Below the pieces are notes generated by a model. The model searched no databases, was not told the DNA's origin, and worked only from the letters and a program-made list of their open reading frames with translations. A stretch of 64,000 nucleotides of DNA from CAWFNW01 sp963817405. Its GTDB lineage: Bacteria > Actinomycetota > Coriobacteriia > Anaerosomatales > Anaerosomataceae. The stretch is taken from positions 434,001 to 498,000 of the forward strand of contig CAWFNW010000003.1 in the NCBI GenBank assembly GCA_963817405.1. Reading direction: 5' to 3'. The stretch's first letter is position 1. Each line of letters opens with the position of its first letter. Made by a program: the position numbers and the translations under genes. This document shows, in pieces, positions 27,001-36,167 of the stretch.

Positions 27001-28317
27001 TCAGCATCGGTCGATGGCGCGGTGCGCCCCTTTTCGGCCGACCGCCATATACATGAGCCCGGCAGCCTCGACCGCCGCGCCATCGAGACAGTTGCGGCCA
27101 TCGAACACGATGCCCGGTCCCGCCATGATCGAACGCACCCGGTCCCAGTCGAGCGCGACAAACTCGTCCCACTCGGTGACGACGACCGCTGCCGAGGCAC
27201 CGTCAAGCGCCTCCCAGACGCTCTCGGCCCGCTTCGCGCCGGGGAGCGCGATCGGCGAAGCGACCGGATCGTAGGTCACAACCGCCGCACCCTCTTCGAG
27301 CAGCTGGGGCACGATGTCGGCCGCCGGCGACTCGCGGACGTCGTCGGTGTCCGGCTTGAACGCGAGTCCGAGCACCGCGACTGTGCGCTCGTGAAGGTCC
27401 GGCAGCGCTCGCGCGAGGTGGATGACGGGCAGCAGGCGCTGACGGTTGTTCACGTCGATGACGGACTTGAGCAGCGTGAACTCGTAGCCGTTCAACGTGG
27501 CGATGAAGTCCAGGGCGCGCGTGTCCTTCGGGAAGCACGAGCCACCGTAGCCGATTCCAGCGCGGAGGAAGCCCGGCCCGATTCGCGCATCCAGGCCGAC
27601 GCCCCGGGCAACCGAGTCGATGTCGGCGCCGACCGCATCGCAGAGGTTGGCGATCTCGTTGATGAACGAGATCTTCGTGGAAAGGAACGCGTTGCTCGCG
27701 TACTTGATGGTCTCGGCGCTTGCCACATCGGTGACGACGATCGGGGAGTCGATGTCGTCGTAGAGCGCGCGCATCGTCGCGATGGCGGCCGGGTCATCCG
27801 CCCCGATGACGATCCTGTCGGTGCGGTACCAGTCCTCGAGCGCCTTGCCTTCGCGCAGGAACTCGGGGTTTGAGACGTACGCGACGGGGACGCGAGCCGT
27901 CGCGAGGAATCGCTCGGCGAGGGTCGCGCCTGTGCCGGGCGGGACGGTTGACTTCATCACGAGCGTGAAGGGTCTGTCCGCGGCGGCGCAGAGTGCGGCG
28001 ACTGCCGCACGTACTTGCGAAAGGTCGGCTGCCCCGCTCGGGACCATCGGCGTCCCGACCGCGATGAAGGTGACATCGCCGACGAGGTCCCGCCAGCCGG
28101 CGTCCGGAGTCATGAACCGGAGCGTCCCCCTGTCGATCGTCGTGCGGAGGAGCTCTTCGATGCCGGGCTCGTAGATGGGGGAGCGTCCGGAACGGAGGAG
28201 ATCGATCTTCGCCGCGTCGATGTCCACGCACGTTACGTCGTGTCCCGAGTTGGCGAGACAGACGCCGGTAACGAGGCCGACATAACCCGTGCCAACCACC
28301 GTGATTTTGAGCGTCAT
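27001..28317 (-). CDS. ugd: UDP-glucose 6-dehydrogenase
   Basis: NAD-dependent oxidation of UDP-glucose to UDP-glucuronate. 438 residues; Rossmann motif GTGYVGLVTG (9-18), catalytic Cys261 in GIGYGGSCFPKDTRALD and the conserved Lys in AETIKYASNAFL. The FPKDT form separates it from the WbpA-like enzyme at 17612, so the locus encodes two different uronate-forming enzymes. Start codon ATG (28317 on the minus strand) is preceded by GCGAGGAA. It shares a 155-bp intergenic region with a divergent glycosyltransferase. Confidence 0.92.
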   Translation of the reverse strand: MTLKITVVGTGYVGLVTGVCLANSGHDVTCVDIDAAKIDLLRSGRSPIYEPGIEELLRTTIDRGTLRFMTPDAGWRDLVGDVTFIAVGTPMVPSGAADLSQVRAAVAALCAAADRPFTLVMKSTVPPGTGATLAERFLATARVPVAYVSNPEFLREGKALEDWYRTDRIVIGADDPAAIATMRALYDDIDSPIVVTDVASAETIKYASNAFLSTKISFINEIANLCDAVGADIDSVARGVGLDARIGPGFLRAGIGYGGSCFPKDTRALDFIATLNGYEFTLLKSVIDVNNRQRLLPVIHLARALPDLHERTVAVLGLAFKPDTDDVRESPAADIVPQLLEEGAAVVTYDPVASPIALPGAKRAESVWEALDGASAAVVVTEWDEFVALDWDRVRSIMAGPGIVFDGRNCLDGAAVEAAGLMYMAVGRKGAHRAIDRC

Positions 28318-28472
28318 GGCGTTCCTCGCAACGAGTCCGGGGACGGCTCTACGAGCAGTTCAGGCCAGACAGCAGGGTATCACAGCACGATCACGGCCTC
28401 TGTGAAACGACGGTGACCGTTGCGGCCGTCCGCCCTCAGGTCCGGCCTTTCCCGTGTGCTAGCATGACCGCC
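28318..28472. promoter_or_regulatory. Divergent intergenic region
   Basis: 155 bp between ugd (minus) and a glycosyltransferase (plus). On the plus strand GCTAGCAT (28458-28465) places a start site at about the ATG at 28473, predicting a leaderless transcript. On the minus strand TTTCAC and TGATAC about 19 nt apart (complement of 28374-28408) are a weak promoter candidate. Confidence 0.4.
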
Positions 28473-29720
28473 ATGAGGATACTCCTGATCGGCCCCGTGC
28501 CGCCCGAGTTCGGGGGTCGCGACACCGGCGGCATCGCCACCCACAACTGCGGGCTGGCCGAGCATCTTGCCGCGCACGGTCACGAGGTTGCCGTTCTTGC
28601 CGATAGCCGTGCGTTCGACCCGGCGGCGTGGCCGGCTCGCGTCGGCGCCATCTCCGTGTACGGTGTTGCTGACTACGCGGGTGCGCTCCGCTCGGCCGAG
28701 CTTCGACGGCCGGCGACCTGGAGGGACGTCGCCCGGGCCCGACGAGCCCTCGACAGCGTGGGCTCCTCGCGGTGGATCGCTGCCGCTACCGCTGCGTACC
28801 GGGGCGTGGTCCGGGATTTCGCGCCCGACATCGTCCACGTCCACGCGCTTGAAGGGCGCTTCGCTTTCGCCAACGCCGTGCTTGGAGGGCGGACGCCGCT
28901 CGTAGCCACGGCGCACTCCACGCACTACTTCGAGTTTGCTGAGTCCGCTCGCCGCGACGTGTACCGCCGTCTCGTCGCTCGGAACCTTGCCGCTGCTCGT
29001 GAGGTGATCTTCGTCAGCCAGTACCTGGAGCAGCGGTACCAAGCGCTCTTCCCGGCGACGCTCGAGCAGCTGAATGTGAGGGTCATCCCGAATCCCGTCG
29101 ATACCACAGCGTTCCCCGAGATCGATCGTGCTCACGCTCGCCAATCGCTTGCTCTCCAAGCGCCAGAGCGTGTGGTTCTCTTCGTCGGTAACCTGATCCC
29201 GCGCAAGGACGCGGGCTCCCTGGTCCGTGCAGTTGCGATCCTCGGCCGTGCCGGCGTGCCGGTCACCGCCTTGATCGTCGGCGCGGGACCCGAAGAGGGC
29301 CACCTGCGGGCGCTCGCCGGGTCTGAGGGCGTGGCCGAGCAGGTGCGGTTCGAAGGCAGCCGGCTGCAGTCTGAGCTCGGCACGTACTATGCGGCAGCCG
29401 ACGCCCTGGTCTTCCCGAGCCTGATGGAGAGCTTCGGGCTTGTGGCCGTCGAGGCCATGCTGTATGGCACGCCGGTGGTGGGGACGCCGGAGGTCTTGCC
29501 CGAGGTCGTGCCGCCCGAATGCGGCGTCTATGCGCGCCCCGGCGATCCCGAGTCGCTGGCTCGCGCACTCGGTGAAGCGCTCGACCGGACGTGGGACCGC
29601 GGCGCCATCCGCGCCCACGCGCTCACCTTCGACTGGCGTGGGCGAGTGGGGGCGTACGAGGAGGCGTACGAGGAAGTTGCAGCCGCCTGGCGGCTCAGGC
29701 GCGGCGAACCCTCCGCTTGA
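28473..29720 (+). CDS. GT4 glycosyltransferase
   Basis: 415-residue GT-B enzyme. N-terminal IGPVPPEFGGRDTGGIATHN contains the Gly-rich acceptor-domain loop; HVHALEGRFAFANA and the donor-side VGNLIPRKDAGSLVRA follow, with E-x7-E in PSLMESFGLVAVEAMLYGTP (about 325-344). ATG 28473 (MRILLIGP) is preferred over 28464 because the latter overlaps the -10 element. It ends convergently, overlapping the flippase gene by 26 nt. Confidence 0.85.
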   Translation: MRILLIGPVPPEFGGRDTGGIATHNCGLAEHLAAHGHEVAVLADSRAFDPAAWPARVGAISVYGVADYAGALRSAELRRPATWRDVARARRALDSVGSSRWIAAATAAYRGVVRDFAPDIVHVHALEGRFAFANAVLGGRTPLVATAHSTHYFEFAESARRDVYRRLVARNLAAAREVIFVSQYLEQRYQALFPATLEQLNVRVIPNPVDTTAFPEIDRAHARQSLALQAPERVVLFVGNLIPRKDAGSLVRAVAILGRAGVPVTALIVGAGPEEGHLRALAGSEGVAEQVRFEGSRLQSELGTYYAAADALVFPSLMESFGLVAVEAMLYGTPVVGTPEVLPEVVPPECGVYARPGDPESLARALGEALDRTWDRGAIRAHALTFDWRGRVGAYEEAYEEVAAAWRLRRGEPSA

Positions 29721-31188
29721 TGGCTGTCCATGCGTCGCCGATGAACTCGATCTCGTCGGGGCGCATCCCGCGAGCCGCCCAGAGCGCCAGGCCATAGACC
29801 GCAATGCCTGCAAGTACCTCGAGCGCGAGCAGCCAGAGCCGGGGCGTGAACCAGCGGAACACAAGCTCGAGCGCGAGCGCCATGATGCCGCTCGCGGCGA
29901 CGATGCGCCCGAGATCCGCCCACGGGAGGTGCCATGCCATATACGGGCGGCTGCGAAGCCAAGCCAGGACCAGCAGGATGCCGTATGCCGCAAGCGTGTT
30001 CCACGCAGCTGCGGCGTACCCGAAACGGGGCACCAGCGCGAGGTTGAGGCCCACTTGGGCGAGCGCGGCGACCAAGGTGTTCTGCATCATGATGACGGTC
30101 TTCTTGTGCATGGCGAGCCCGTTGCTGGCGATCTGCGATGCGCCGTAGAGCATCACACCTCCCGCCACGATCGGCAGAATCCCGTAGGCGGAGCGGTAGA
30201 GCGGGCCGGTGAAGACCGACATGAACGGCCGAGCGACGACCGCCAGCCCAAAGATGAGCGGCACGGTCGCCATCGCGTAGTAGCGAGTGAGCTGCGTCTG
30301 TACCTTCTGCGCGAGAGCCTGCCCCTGCCGCTCGAACGTCTGAACCATCACCGGACCGATGGCGATCAGGAGCGGTGCCGTGATGAGCCCCATGATCTTG
30401 TCGCCCAGCCCGTACGCGGTGCCGTAGAGACCGACCGCGGCGGCGCTTTGGGAGAGACCGATGATGTAGCGGTCGGACAGGATGAGGATCCATGAGGATA
30501 CGGCGGCGGGAATCATCGGGACGCCGTACGAAGCGAAGCCCCTGAGCGTCTCTGAGGAGAAGTCCCTTGGCGCGAGGCTTCCTGCGGAACGCGCGTTCCG
30601 GAGCGCAAGCGGGAGAAGAAGGACGTTACCCACCACAACACCGAGCAGGATGCCGAAAGAGCCCATCCGCGGAACGGCGACGAAGAAGACGGAGAAGAGC
30701 GTCGAGAGCAGCGCCGAGGCGATTGCGAGGAAGGCGAAGTCCTTCGCTCGGTTGGCAGCCCTCATAAGCTGCTGCATGACTTGGATGAAGTTGTTCAGCA
30801 GAAGGCTCGCGAGCGCGACCGGCATGAGCCGCTGCATCCCGCCGCCAAACTGGTCTCCGAGAGCCAAGACAATGAGCCACAGAAGGACAGCGCCCACGAG
30901 GAGCGAGGCGATCGAGGACCACAGCACCGTCGAGACGTAGTTGTCGAGCCGGCCACGCCGCTCCTCGGACCAGTAGAAGCGCACGATCGACGCCGTGAGC
31001 CACGAGGTGAAGAGCATCGCCGTGAGTGAGACCGCGGAGTTCACGAGGTAGAAGTCGCCGTAGTCCTCACGCGAGATCAGCCGAGTAAAGACCGGCACCG
31101 TGACGAGCGACGTCAGTGCGGGCACAAGCCGGACAGGGAAGTACTTCAGAGTGTCCTTGCCCGCGCTTCTCAGGATGTCTTTCAGCAC
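29695..31188 (-). CDS. Wzx-type polysaccharide flippase (MOP superfamily)
   Basis: Predicted to translocate undecaprenyl-linked repeat units across the membrane. 497 residues with about 12-14 membrane helices spread over the whole length and the N-terminal FTRLISREDYGDFYLVNSAV, which matches the conserved oligosaccharide-flippase block. I chose the GTG at 31188, which has GAGAGG at suitable spacing; an upstream ATG at 31269 would add 27 mostly polar residues overlapping the divergent promoter region. It is the only gene on the minus strand here and overlaps the 3' end of the preceding gene. Confidence 0.85.
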   Translation of the reverse strand: MLKDILRSAGKDTLKYFPVRLVPALTSLVTVPVFTRLISREDYGDFYLVNSAVSLTAMLFTSWLTASIVRFYWSEERRGRLDNYVSTVLWSSIASLLVGAVLLWLIVLALGDQFGGGMQRLMPVALASLLLNNFIQVMQQLMRAANRAKDFAFLAIASALLSTLFSVFFVAVPRMGSFGILLGVVVGNVLLLPLALRNARSAGSLAPRDFSSETLRGFASYGVPMIPAAVSSWILILSDRYIIGLSQSAAAVGLYGTAYGLGDKIMGLITAPLLIAIGPVMVQTFERQGQALAQKVQTQLTRYYAMATVPLIFGLAVVARPFMSVFTGPLYRSAYGILPIVAGGVMLYGASQIASNGLAMHKKTVIMMQNTLVAALAQVGLNLALVPRFGYAAAAWNTLAAYGILLVLAWLRSRPYMAWHLPWADLGRIVAASGIMALALELVFRWFTPRLWLLALEVLAGIAVYGLALWAARGMRPDEIEFIGDAWTAIKRRVRRA

Positions 31189-31311
31189 TCGCGTGATCCT
31201 CTCGAAAGCTGGCGCCGCGCGTCTTCGCGAAGCGTTCTGCGATGCGGGCCGTTCCGGATTGTACGGCAAACGGCGCGACTCGGCGCGAGGCGGTGAGCGC
31301 GGACCCCTGCG

Positions 31312-31319
31312 CTACAATG
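31312..31319 (+). promoter_or_regulatory. Predicted -10 element
   Basis: GCTACAAT, 52 nt before the glycosyltransferase start at 31371; same motif as at 4505. No clear -35. Confidence 0.4.
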
Positions 31320-31370
31320 GGCTCGCTTCGCGCACGACCGCGACCTACGACCAACGCCGAGGAGGGCTCC

Positions 31371-32570
31371 GTGCGCATCGGCATGCTGCTGCCGAACCAG
31401 CCGTTTCCACCGGACATCAGGGTCGAGAAAGAGGCCCAGGTACTTGCCGCTGCGGGGCATGAGGTGCTTCTGCTCTGTCGCGGCGGTGGCTCGCAACCGG
31501 CCGAGGAGATCATCGGCCCCGTCCGCGTGATACGGCACCGAGTGCACCCTCGGGCGGCGGTGCTGCGGAAGCTCGATTCGATGCTCTTTCTCGTGACGAT
31601 GGACTCGCCGTCGTGGCGGCGCGCGATGGAGTCGCTCGTCACGGAGCACGGTGCCGAGGCGCTCCACCTGCACGACCTCCCGTACGCGCCCTCTCTCGTG
31701 GCGGCTGCCCGCGCGACAGGCGTGCCCTGTGTGCTCGATCTTCACGAGAACTATCCGGCCGCGATCGCGCTCTGGGGTCGTCGCCGGCTGAGCCGCATGT
31801 GGTTCTCGCCGGGGCGCGCGGCCCGTCTAGAGCACCGTATGGTCAGCGAAGTCGATCGGGTCGTGGTGGTGGTGGATGAGGCCCGGGATCGCGTGATCGC
31901 CCTTGGCGCGGACCCGGATCGTGTGGTGGTCTTCGGCAATGCCGAGCCGCTCGCGATGGTCCCGGCCGAACCGCTGGCGCTCGACTTCTCGGCGGGGCTC
32001 CGGCTAGTGTACGTCGGCGGCATCGCACCGCACCGCGGCTTGGACACCGCCATCGCGGGGTTCGCACTCGTGCACGCCAGCAGTCCTGACGCGGTTCTTA
32101 CGATCGTCGGCGACGGCGAGTCGCTCGACGAGCTCAAGCGGCAGGCTGCTGAGCTCGGTCTCGGGGATGCCGTGCGTTTCACCGGTCGGCTCGCTCGGGA
32201 CGCCGCGATGGCCCACATCGCGGAAGCGAACATCGCCCTGGTGCCTCACCGGCGCTCGGCGCACACGGACGCCACGATTCCGCACAAGCTCTTTCAGTAC
32301 ATGGCGCTTGGCCGCCCGGTTCTGGTGAGCGACTGTGCTCCGCTCGCACGCGTGGTCAGAGAGACCGGAGCGGGTCTCGTCTTCCGTTCAGGTGACCCGG
32401 GTGATCTGGCAGCCCGGATCGCCGAGCTCGCGGAGCCGTCCGCAGCGCGTGCGATGGCCGATGCTGGCCGCGCGGCGGTGCTCGACCGCTGGAATCTTGA
32501 GGCCCAGGCTCCTCGGCTGGTGGGTCTGTACGACCAGCTCGCGGCGCGGGCCGTGGGTGGGTCGCGCTGA
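31371..32570 (+). CDS. GT4-like glycosyltransferase
   Basis: 399-residue GT-B enzyme. LPNQPFPPDIRVEKEAQVLA at the N-terminus parallels the gene at 24619 (PRVEKEG), suggesting related acceptors. The donor half has YVGGIAPHRGLDTAIAGF and PHKLFQYMALGRPVLVSD, where the usual Glu of E-x7-E is Gln-Tyr-Met, a divergent form. GTG 31371 is supported by GAGGAGGG at 31359-31366. Product and sugar unknown. Confidence 0.82.
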   Translation: MRIGMLLPNQPFPPDIRVEKEAQVLAAAGHEVLLLCRGGGSQPAEEIIGPVRVIRHRVHPRAAVLRKLDSMLFLVTMDSPSWRRAMESLVTEHGAEALHLHDLPYAPSLVAAARATGVPCVLDLHENYPAAIALWGRRRLSRMWFSPGRAARLEHRMVSEVDRVVVVVDEARDRVIALGADPDRVVVFGNAEPLAMVPAEPLALDFSAGLRLVYVGGIAPHRGLDTAIAGFALVHASSPDAVLTIVGDGESLDELKRQAAELGLGDAVRFTGRLARDAAMAHIAEANIALVPHRRSAHTDATIPHKLFQYMALGRPVLVSDCAPLARVVRETGAGLVFRSGDPGDLAARIAELAEPSAARAMADAGRAAVLDRWNLEAQAPRLVGLYDQLAARAVGGSR

Positions 32571-32625
32571 ACCCAACGGCGCGGTATCGCCACCGGTCGG
32601 GCCGTGGTCTCGTCACGCGTGCTCG

Positions 32626-32631
32626 TATAGT
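32626..32631 (+). promoter_or_regulatory. Predicted -10 element, leaderless gene
   Basis: TATAGT ends 9 nt before the GTG start at 32641, so a start site at the usual distance would give a leader of at most about 3 nt. No ribosome binding site is present before the GTG, in agreement. Confidence 0.5.
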
Positions 32632-32640
32632 ATCGGTCGC

Positions 32641-33975
32641 GTGAACGAGTCCCGGACATCGAACGTCCTCATCATCGCGTACGAGTTCCCGCCGTCGGCG
32701 GGCGGCGGCGTGCAGCGTGTGATGAAGTTGGCGCGCTACCTGCCGGATACCGGATGGCGGCCCACGGTGCTCACCGCGATGCCTGTGCCCGGTCGGCCGA
32801 TCGACCCGGCGCTCGCTGAGGAGGTCTCCGGTGTCCGTGTGCTCGCTCTGCCGCACCGGAACGCCGCGGCACTCGTCGCCTCGGTGATCGCGCCCCTCAA
32901 GCGGATGCGAGCTCGCCGAGTCAGCAGGGCGACGACGTCCGAGCCGTCTGGGGCGGGGAATGCGGCGACGGCATCGCCCTTGAGCACCCGTATCGTCCGC
33001 CGATTCATGCTCGACGGCGCCTCGCTCTGGAGCCGATCGCTACCTGCGGCTGCGCGAAGACTGCACGCTGATGTCGGGTTCGACGTTGTTCTTGCGACGG
33101 GGCCGCCGCACTCGGCGCTTGTCGCCGGCAGGCGCGTCGCCGATCAGCTCAAGCTTCCGTTCGTCGCCGATCTCCGCGATCCGTGGGGCGTGAATCCCGG
33201 TTACCGATGGCCGGATTCGGCTACCCGTGACGCTCAGTCTCTGGCTGCAGAGGCCGAGGTGCTGCGGGCCGCGGACCTGGTGCTCGCCGTCTCAAGCCCG
33301 ATCGCCGAGCAGGCGACAGCGGCCGGCGCGCGGCGCGTCGTGGTGATCCCCAACGGTTTCGATCCTACCGACCTCCCCGCGTGGGCTGCTGCCCCAGGAC
33401 CGCTTCGCGTTGCCTTCATGGGCCGGCTCTACGCGACGACGGATCCTACCCCCTTCCTGGACGCGCTCGCACTCGTGAAGTCACGTGGCAGCGCGGCGTG
33501 TGATGCGCGCCTTGAGATCGTCGGGCAGGTCACCGAGTCGCTTGTGAGTGCCGTCGCATCCCGGCGTCTGACTGACCGAGTGACGATGCACGGTTTCCGG
33601 CCTCATCGAGAAGCGCTGGAGGTCGTCGCTCGGGCTGACGCTGGGTTGGTCGTCATCGCCGAGCATCCCGGCGCGGAGTCGATCTACTCCGGCAAGCTGT
33701 TCGAGTACCTCGGCATTGGTGTCCCGGTGCTCCTGTGCGGTCCGACGACCGGTGTTGCCGCATCCCTGATTCGAGAGGCCAATGCCGGCACCGTGGTCGC
33801 GTACCATGACGTCGAGGCGATTGCCGACGCGCTCGACCGCCTCGCGCTCGCGAAGTCCCGCGGTGAAACGGCGCGCGTCGCGGACGCGGGAGTCGTTGTC
33901 GGATTCGACCGCAGGGCCCAAGCTGCGCGCGTCGGCGAGCTCCTGTCCGAGATCGTCGAGGCAGCCCATGAATGA
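32641..33975 (+). CDS. GT4 glycosyltransferase
   Basis: 444-residue GT-B enzyme with the N-terminal AYEFPPSAGGGVQRVMKLAR acceptor loop, FVADLRDPWGVNPGYRWPD in the middle and YSGKLFEYLGIGVPVLLCG at the donor site, where Lys and Glu are kept. Residues about 85-125 form an Arg/Ser/Ala-rich linker not usual in the family. The GTG start follows a TATAGT element so closely that the mRNA is probably leaderless. The stop overlaps the polymerase gene by 8 nt. Confidence 0.83.
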   Translation: MNESRTSNVLIIAYEFPPSAGGGVQRVMKLARYLPDTGWRPTVLTAMPVPGRPIDPALAEEVSGVRVLALPHRNAAALVASVIAPLKRMRARRVSRATTSEPSGAGNAATASPLSTRIVRRFMLDGASLWSRSLPAAARRLHADVGFDVVLATGPPHSALVAGRRVADQLKLPFVADLRDPWGVNPGYRWPDSATRDAQSLAAEAEVLRAADLVLAVSSPIAEQATAAGARRVVVIPNGFDPTDLPAWAAAPGPLRVAFMGRLYATTDPTPFLDALALVKSRGSAACDARLEIVGQVTESLVSAVASRRLTDRVTMHGFRPHREALEVVARADAGLVVIAEHPGAESIYSGKLFEYLGIGVPVLLCGPTTGVAASLIREANAGTVVAYHDVEAIADALDRLALAKSRGETARVADAGVVVGFDRRAQAARVGELLSEIVEAAHE

Positions 33976-35338
33976 GACGCTCTGGGCGAAGCGGCTCAAC
34001 GGGATGTGGGTGCTGGTCGCCGCAATGGCGGGCGTCGTTGCAGCTGTGATTGCGTCTCGCGGGCCTCTTGTCTCGCTCGCCGGGCTCGTTGCTCTCGTAG
34101 CTGCGCTCGTCATCTTCCGTGATCCTCGGCTCGGCATCGTCGGCATGCTGATTGCGCTTCCGCTCGATGTGTACGGTCGCCTCGGGGGCGATCACATCAT
34201 CACCATCTACCAGGTACTGCTGCTGCTGACGCTGGCGGCATGGCTGTGGCAGTCCGTTCGCGGTGACGCGCCGCCGGTACGGCTCACGGCAGTCGACGCC
34301 TGGATTGCCGCGCTGTTGGGGGCGGCCTTGTGGTCGCTGCCGTTCTCCTTCTCGCGTGCCGACACGCTGTTCTCCATGGGAAGGCTCGTGTTCCTGGTCG
34401 CTCTCTTCAGATTGGTGATGACCTACCTCGAAGGTGATGTCTCGCTCGCGCGCAGGATTGCGGCCACGCTCGTGGCAACATCCGCGGCTGCGGCGGTGCT
34501 TGCCTCTCTCCAGCACTTCGTCGCCGGCTTCGACATCGGCAACACTGCGGTGCGGCTGGGCACTGGAGTCGCCCCGATCATCAGGGGAGCGGCCTTCTTC
34601 GAGGACCCGAACTACCTCGGCGGTCTGCTCTCGGTGGCGCTGGTGCTCGGTCTCACGATTGGCCTGTGGGAGACGGACCTCAGGCGCGCTCTCGTGTGGT
34701 TCGGCGGCTCGGCTGTCTGCGCCGTCGGCCTGTACGCCACGCTGTCACGCACTGCATGGGTGGGTGCGGGGCTCGGCGTTCTGCTCGCGGTTCTTGTCGC
34801 GCCGCCGCGCCGCCGGAAACCGGTGGCGATTGCGCTCGCCCTTGCGGCCGTTGCTGTGTTGGCGGTCCAGCCGGCGATGCTTATCGAGCGGGTGACCTCC
34901 ATCGTCGGAGTCGATCAGGACACATCGATATCGACTCGGTGGTATATGTTCTCGTCGGCGTGGCGGATGATCCAAGATCACTGGGCGATGGGCGTCGGTC
35001 TCGGCGCGTTCGCCGAGGCATATCCCCCGTACCGCGAGTTCGGCACGTTCCTGAGCGTGCTCAAGCCCCACCAGCTGCCCGTGGCGATGTGGGCGGAGAT
35101 GGGCATCGCGGGTCTGATCGCCGAGGTCGGCCTCACGCTCTCGTTCGTTCGCTTAGCGGTCCGCGGATGGAAGGCTGGCCTGTCCGTCGAGTCGCGCTTC
35201 GCTCTCGTCGGGCTGATTACGCTCGTCGTGCAAACACTCTTCCAGTACTTCCTGTTCTTCGAGTACCTTTGGCTTCTGCTCGCGATGGCTGTCGTGGCGA
35301 TACGGCGTGACATCGAACGCAAGGAGGACGTCTCATGA
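33968..35338 (+). CDS. O-antigen ligase/polymerase-like (Wzy) membrane protein
   Basis: 456 residues with about 11-12 membrane helices and a large extracellular loop between about 300 and 360, the layout of Wzy_C (O-antigen ligase/polymerase) proteins. YATLSRTAWVGAGLG is the conserved segment before the loop. As the only such protein in the locus, next to Wzx and Wzz-like genes, it probably polymerises repeat units outside the membrane. GAGG precedes the ATG; both ends overlap neighbouring genes. Confidence 0.8.
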   Translation: MNETLWAKRLNGMWVLVAAMAGVVAAVIASRGPLVSLAGLVALVAALVIFRDPRLGIVGMLIALPLDVYGRLGGDHIITIYQVLLLLTLAAWLWQSVRGDAPPVRLTAVDAWIAALLGAALWSLPFSFSRADTLFSMGRLVFLVALFRLVMTYLEGDVSLARRIAATLVATSAAAAVLASLQHFVAGFDIGNTAVRLGTGVAPIIRGAAFFEDPNYLGGLLSVALVLGLTIGLWETDLRRALVWFGGSAVCAVGLYATLSRTAWVGAGLGVLLAVLVAPPRRRKPVAIALALAAVAVLAVQPAMLIERVTSIVGVDQDTSISTRWYMFSSAWRMIQDHWAMGVGLGAFAEAYPPYREFGTFLSVLKPHQLPVAMWAEMGIAGLIAEVGLTLSFVRLAVRGWKAGLSVESRFALVGLITLVVQTLFQYFLFFEYLWLLLAMAVVAIRRDIERKEDVS

Positions 35339-36072
35339 GCAACACACTCGGCGGTATCCTCGGCATCCTTCGTCGGCGATGGCCGCTCATCGTGGTCGCG
35401 GGGCTCGTGGCGGCTGCGCTAGGCGTCGCGCTGGAGTCCCGGCAGCCGGAGACGTTCACGGCTCGGGCGATCGTGCAGTCGGACAAGCGCGCGCTCGCGG
35501 CCTACCCGGAGATCACCGGCGTTGATGCCTTCTTGGCCGAGTTGCAGGGGGAGGCGTTCTCACGCCAGGTCGCCGAAGCCGCAGGACTTCCGTCCGATCT
35601 CAACGGCGGAAGTTTCGCCGCATACGCGCTGGGGAGTACCGGGCAAATCGCGGTCGACTTCACGTCGGCTGACGAGGCCACGGTCGAGCAGGTCGCGCCG
35701 GTTCTCGAAGACGCCACCCTCGCGCGGTTTCGCGAGGTGAATCGTGCCGCCCTCGCTCGCGTCCGGAGCATTGCCGAAGAGGACGCTGCTGCCCTTGACG
35801 AGATCACGCGGCTGCTTCCTGACACGACCGGCGGGGACCGCATTGCAGGTCGCGTGTCGGTCTGGTCGCTGCGGAACGCCAAGACCGTACACGACGAGCA
35901 GCTCCGGGCGTACGAGAATGCGTATACCCCGACGGGCGAGGTCACGACGGAGAAGACCATATCGCAGCCGGAGCTCCGGACAGCACTGGGGGCGCTGCTT
36001 CTCGGCTTGGTGGCAGGCGCGGTCGTGGCGCTCGCGGCTGAGCGGCTGTCGGGGGCTCGCGAGGGCGCCTGA
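35335..36072 (+). CDS. Wzz-like chain-length protein
   Basis: 245 residues: N-terminal helix after GILRRRWPLIVVAGL (about 15-32), an extracytoplasmic coiled-coil-rich region (about 40-210) and a C-terminal helix (about 215-235). This two-helix layout is that of Wzz/YveK polysaccharide co-polymerases, which set polymer length. There is no tyrosine-kinase domain and no BY-kinase gene next door. It starts within the wzy stop (ATGA). Moderately divergent, so called by topology and position. Confidence 0.7.
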   Translation: MSNTLGGILGILRRRWPLIVVAGLVAAALGVALESRQPETFTARAIVQSDKRALAAYPEITGVDAFLAELQGEAFSRQVAEAAGLPSDLNGGSFAAYALGSTGQIAVDFTSADEATVEQVAPVLEDATLARFREVNRAALARVRSIAEEDAAALDEITRLLPDTTGGDRIAGRVSVWSLRNAKTVHDEQLRAYENAYTPTGEVTTEKTISQPELRTALGALLLGLVAGAVVALAAERLSGAREGA

Positions 36073-36118
36073 CGCTCTGGCAGACCGGAAGTCCCGAGGT
36101 GCGGCACGGCCAAGGTGG

Positions 36119-36124
36119 TATACT
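36119..36124 (+). promoter_or_regulatory. Predicted -10 element for the SpoIID-like gene
   Basis: TATACT, 44 nt before the GTG at 36168. A good -35 is not seen. Confidence 0.4.
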
Positions 36125-36167
36125 CCGTGCTTGGATGACGCATCGTAGCCTTCACGGAGGTACCCTC

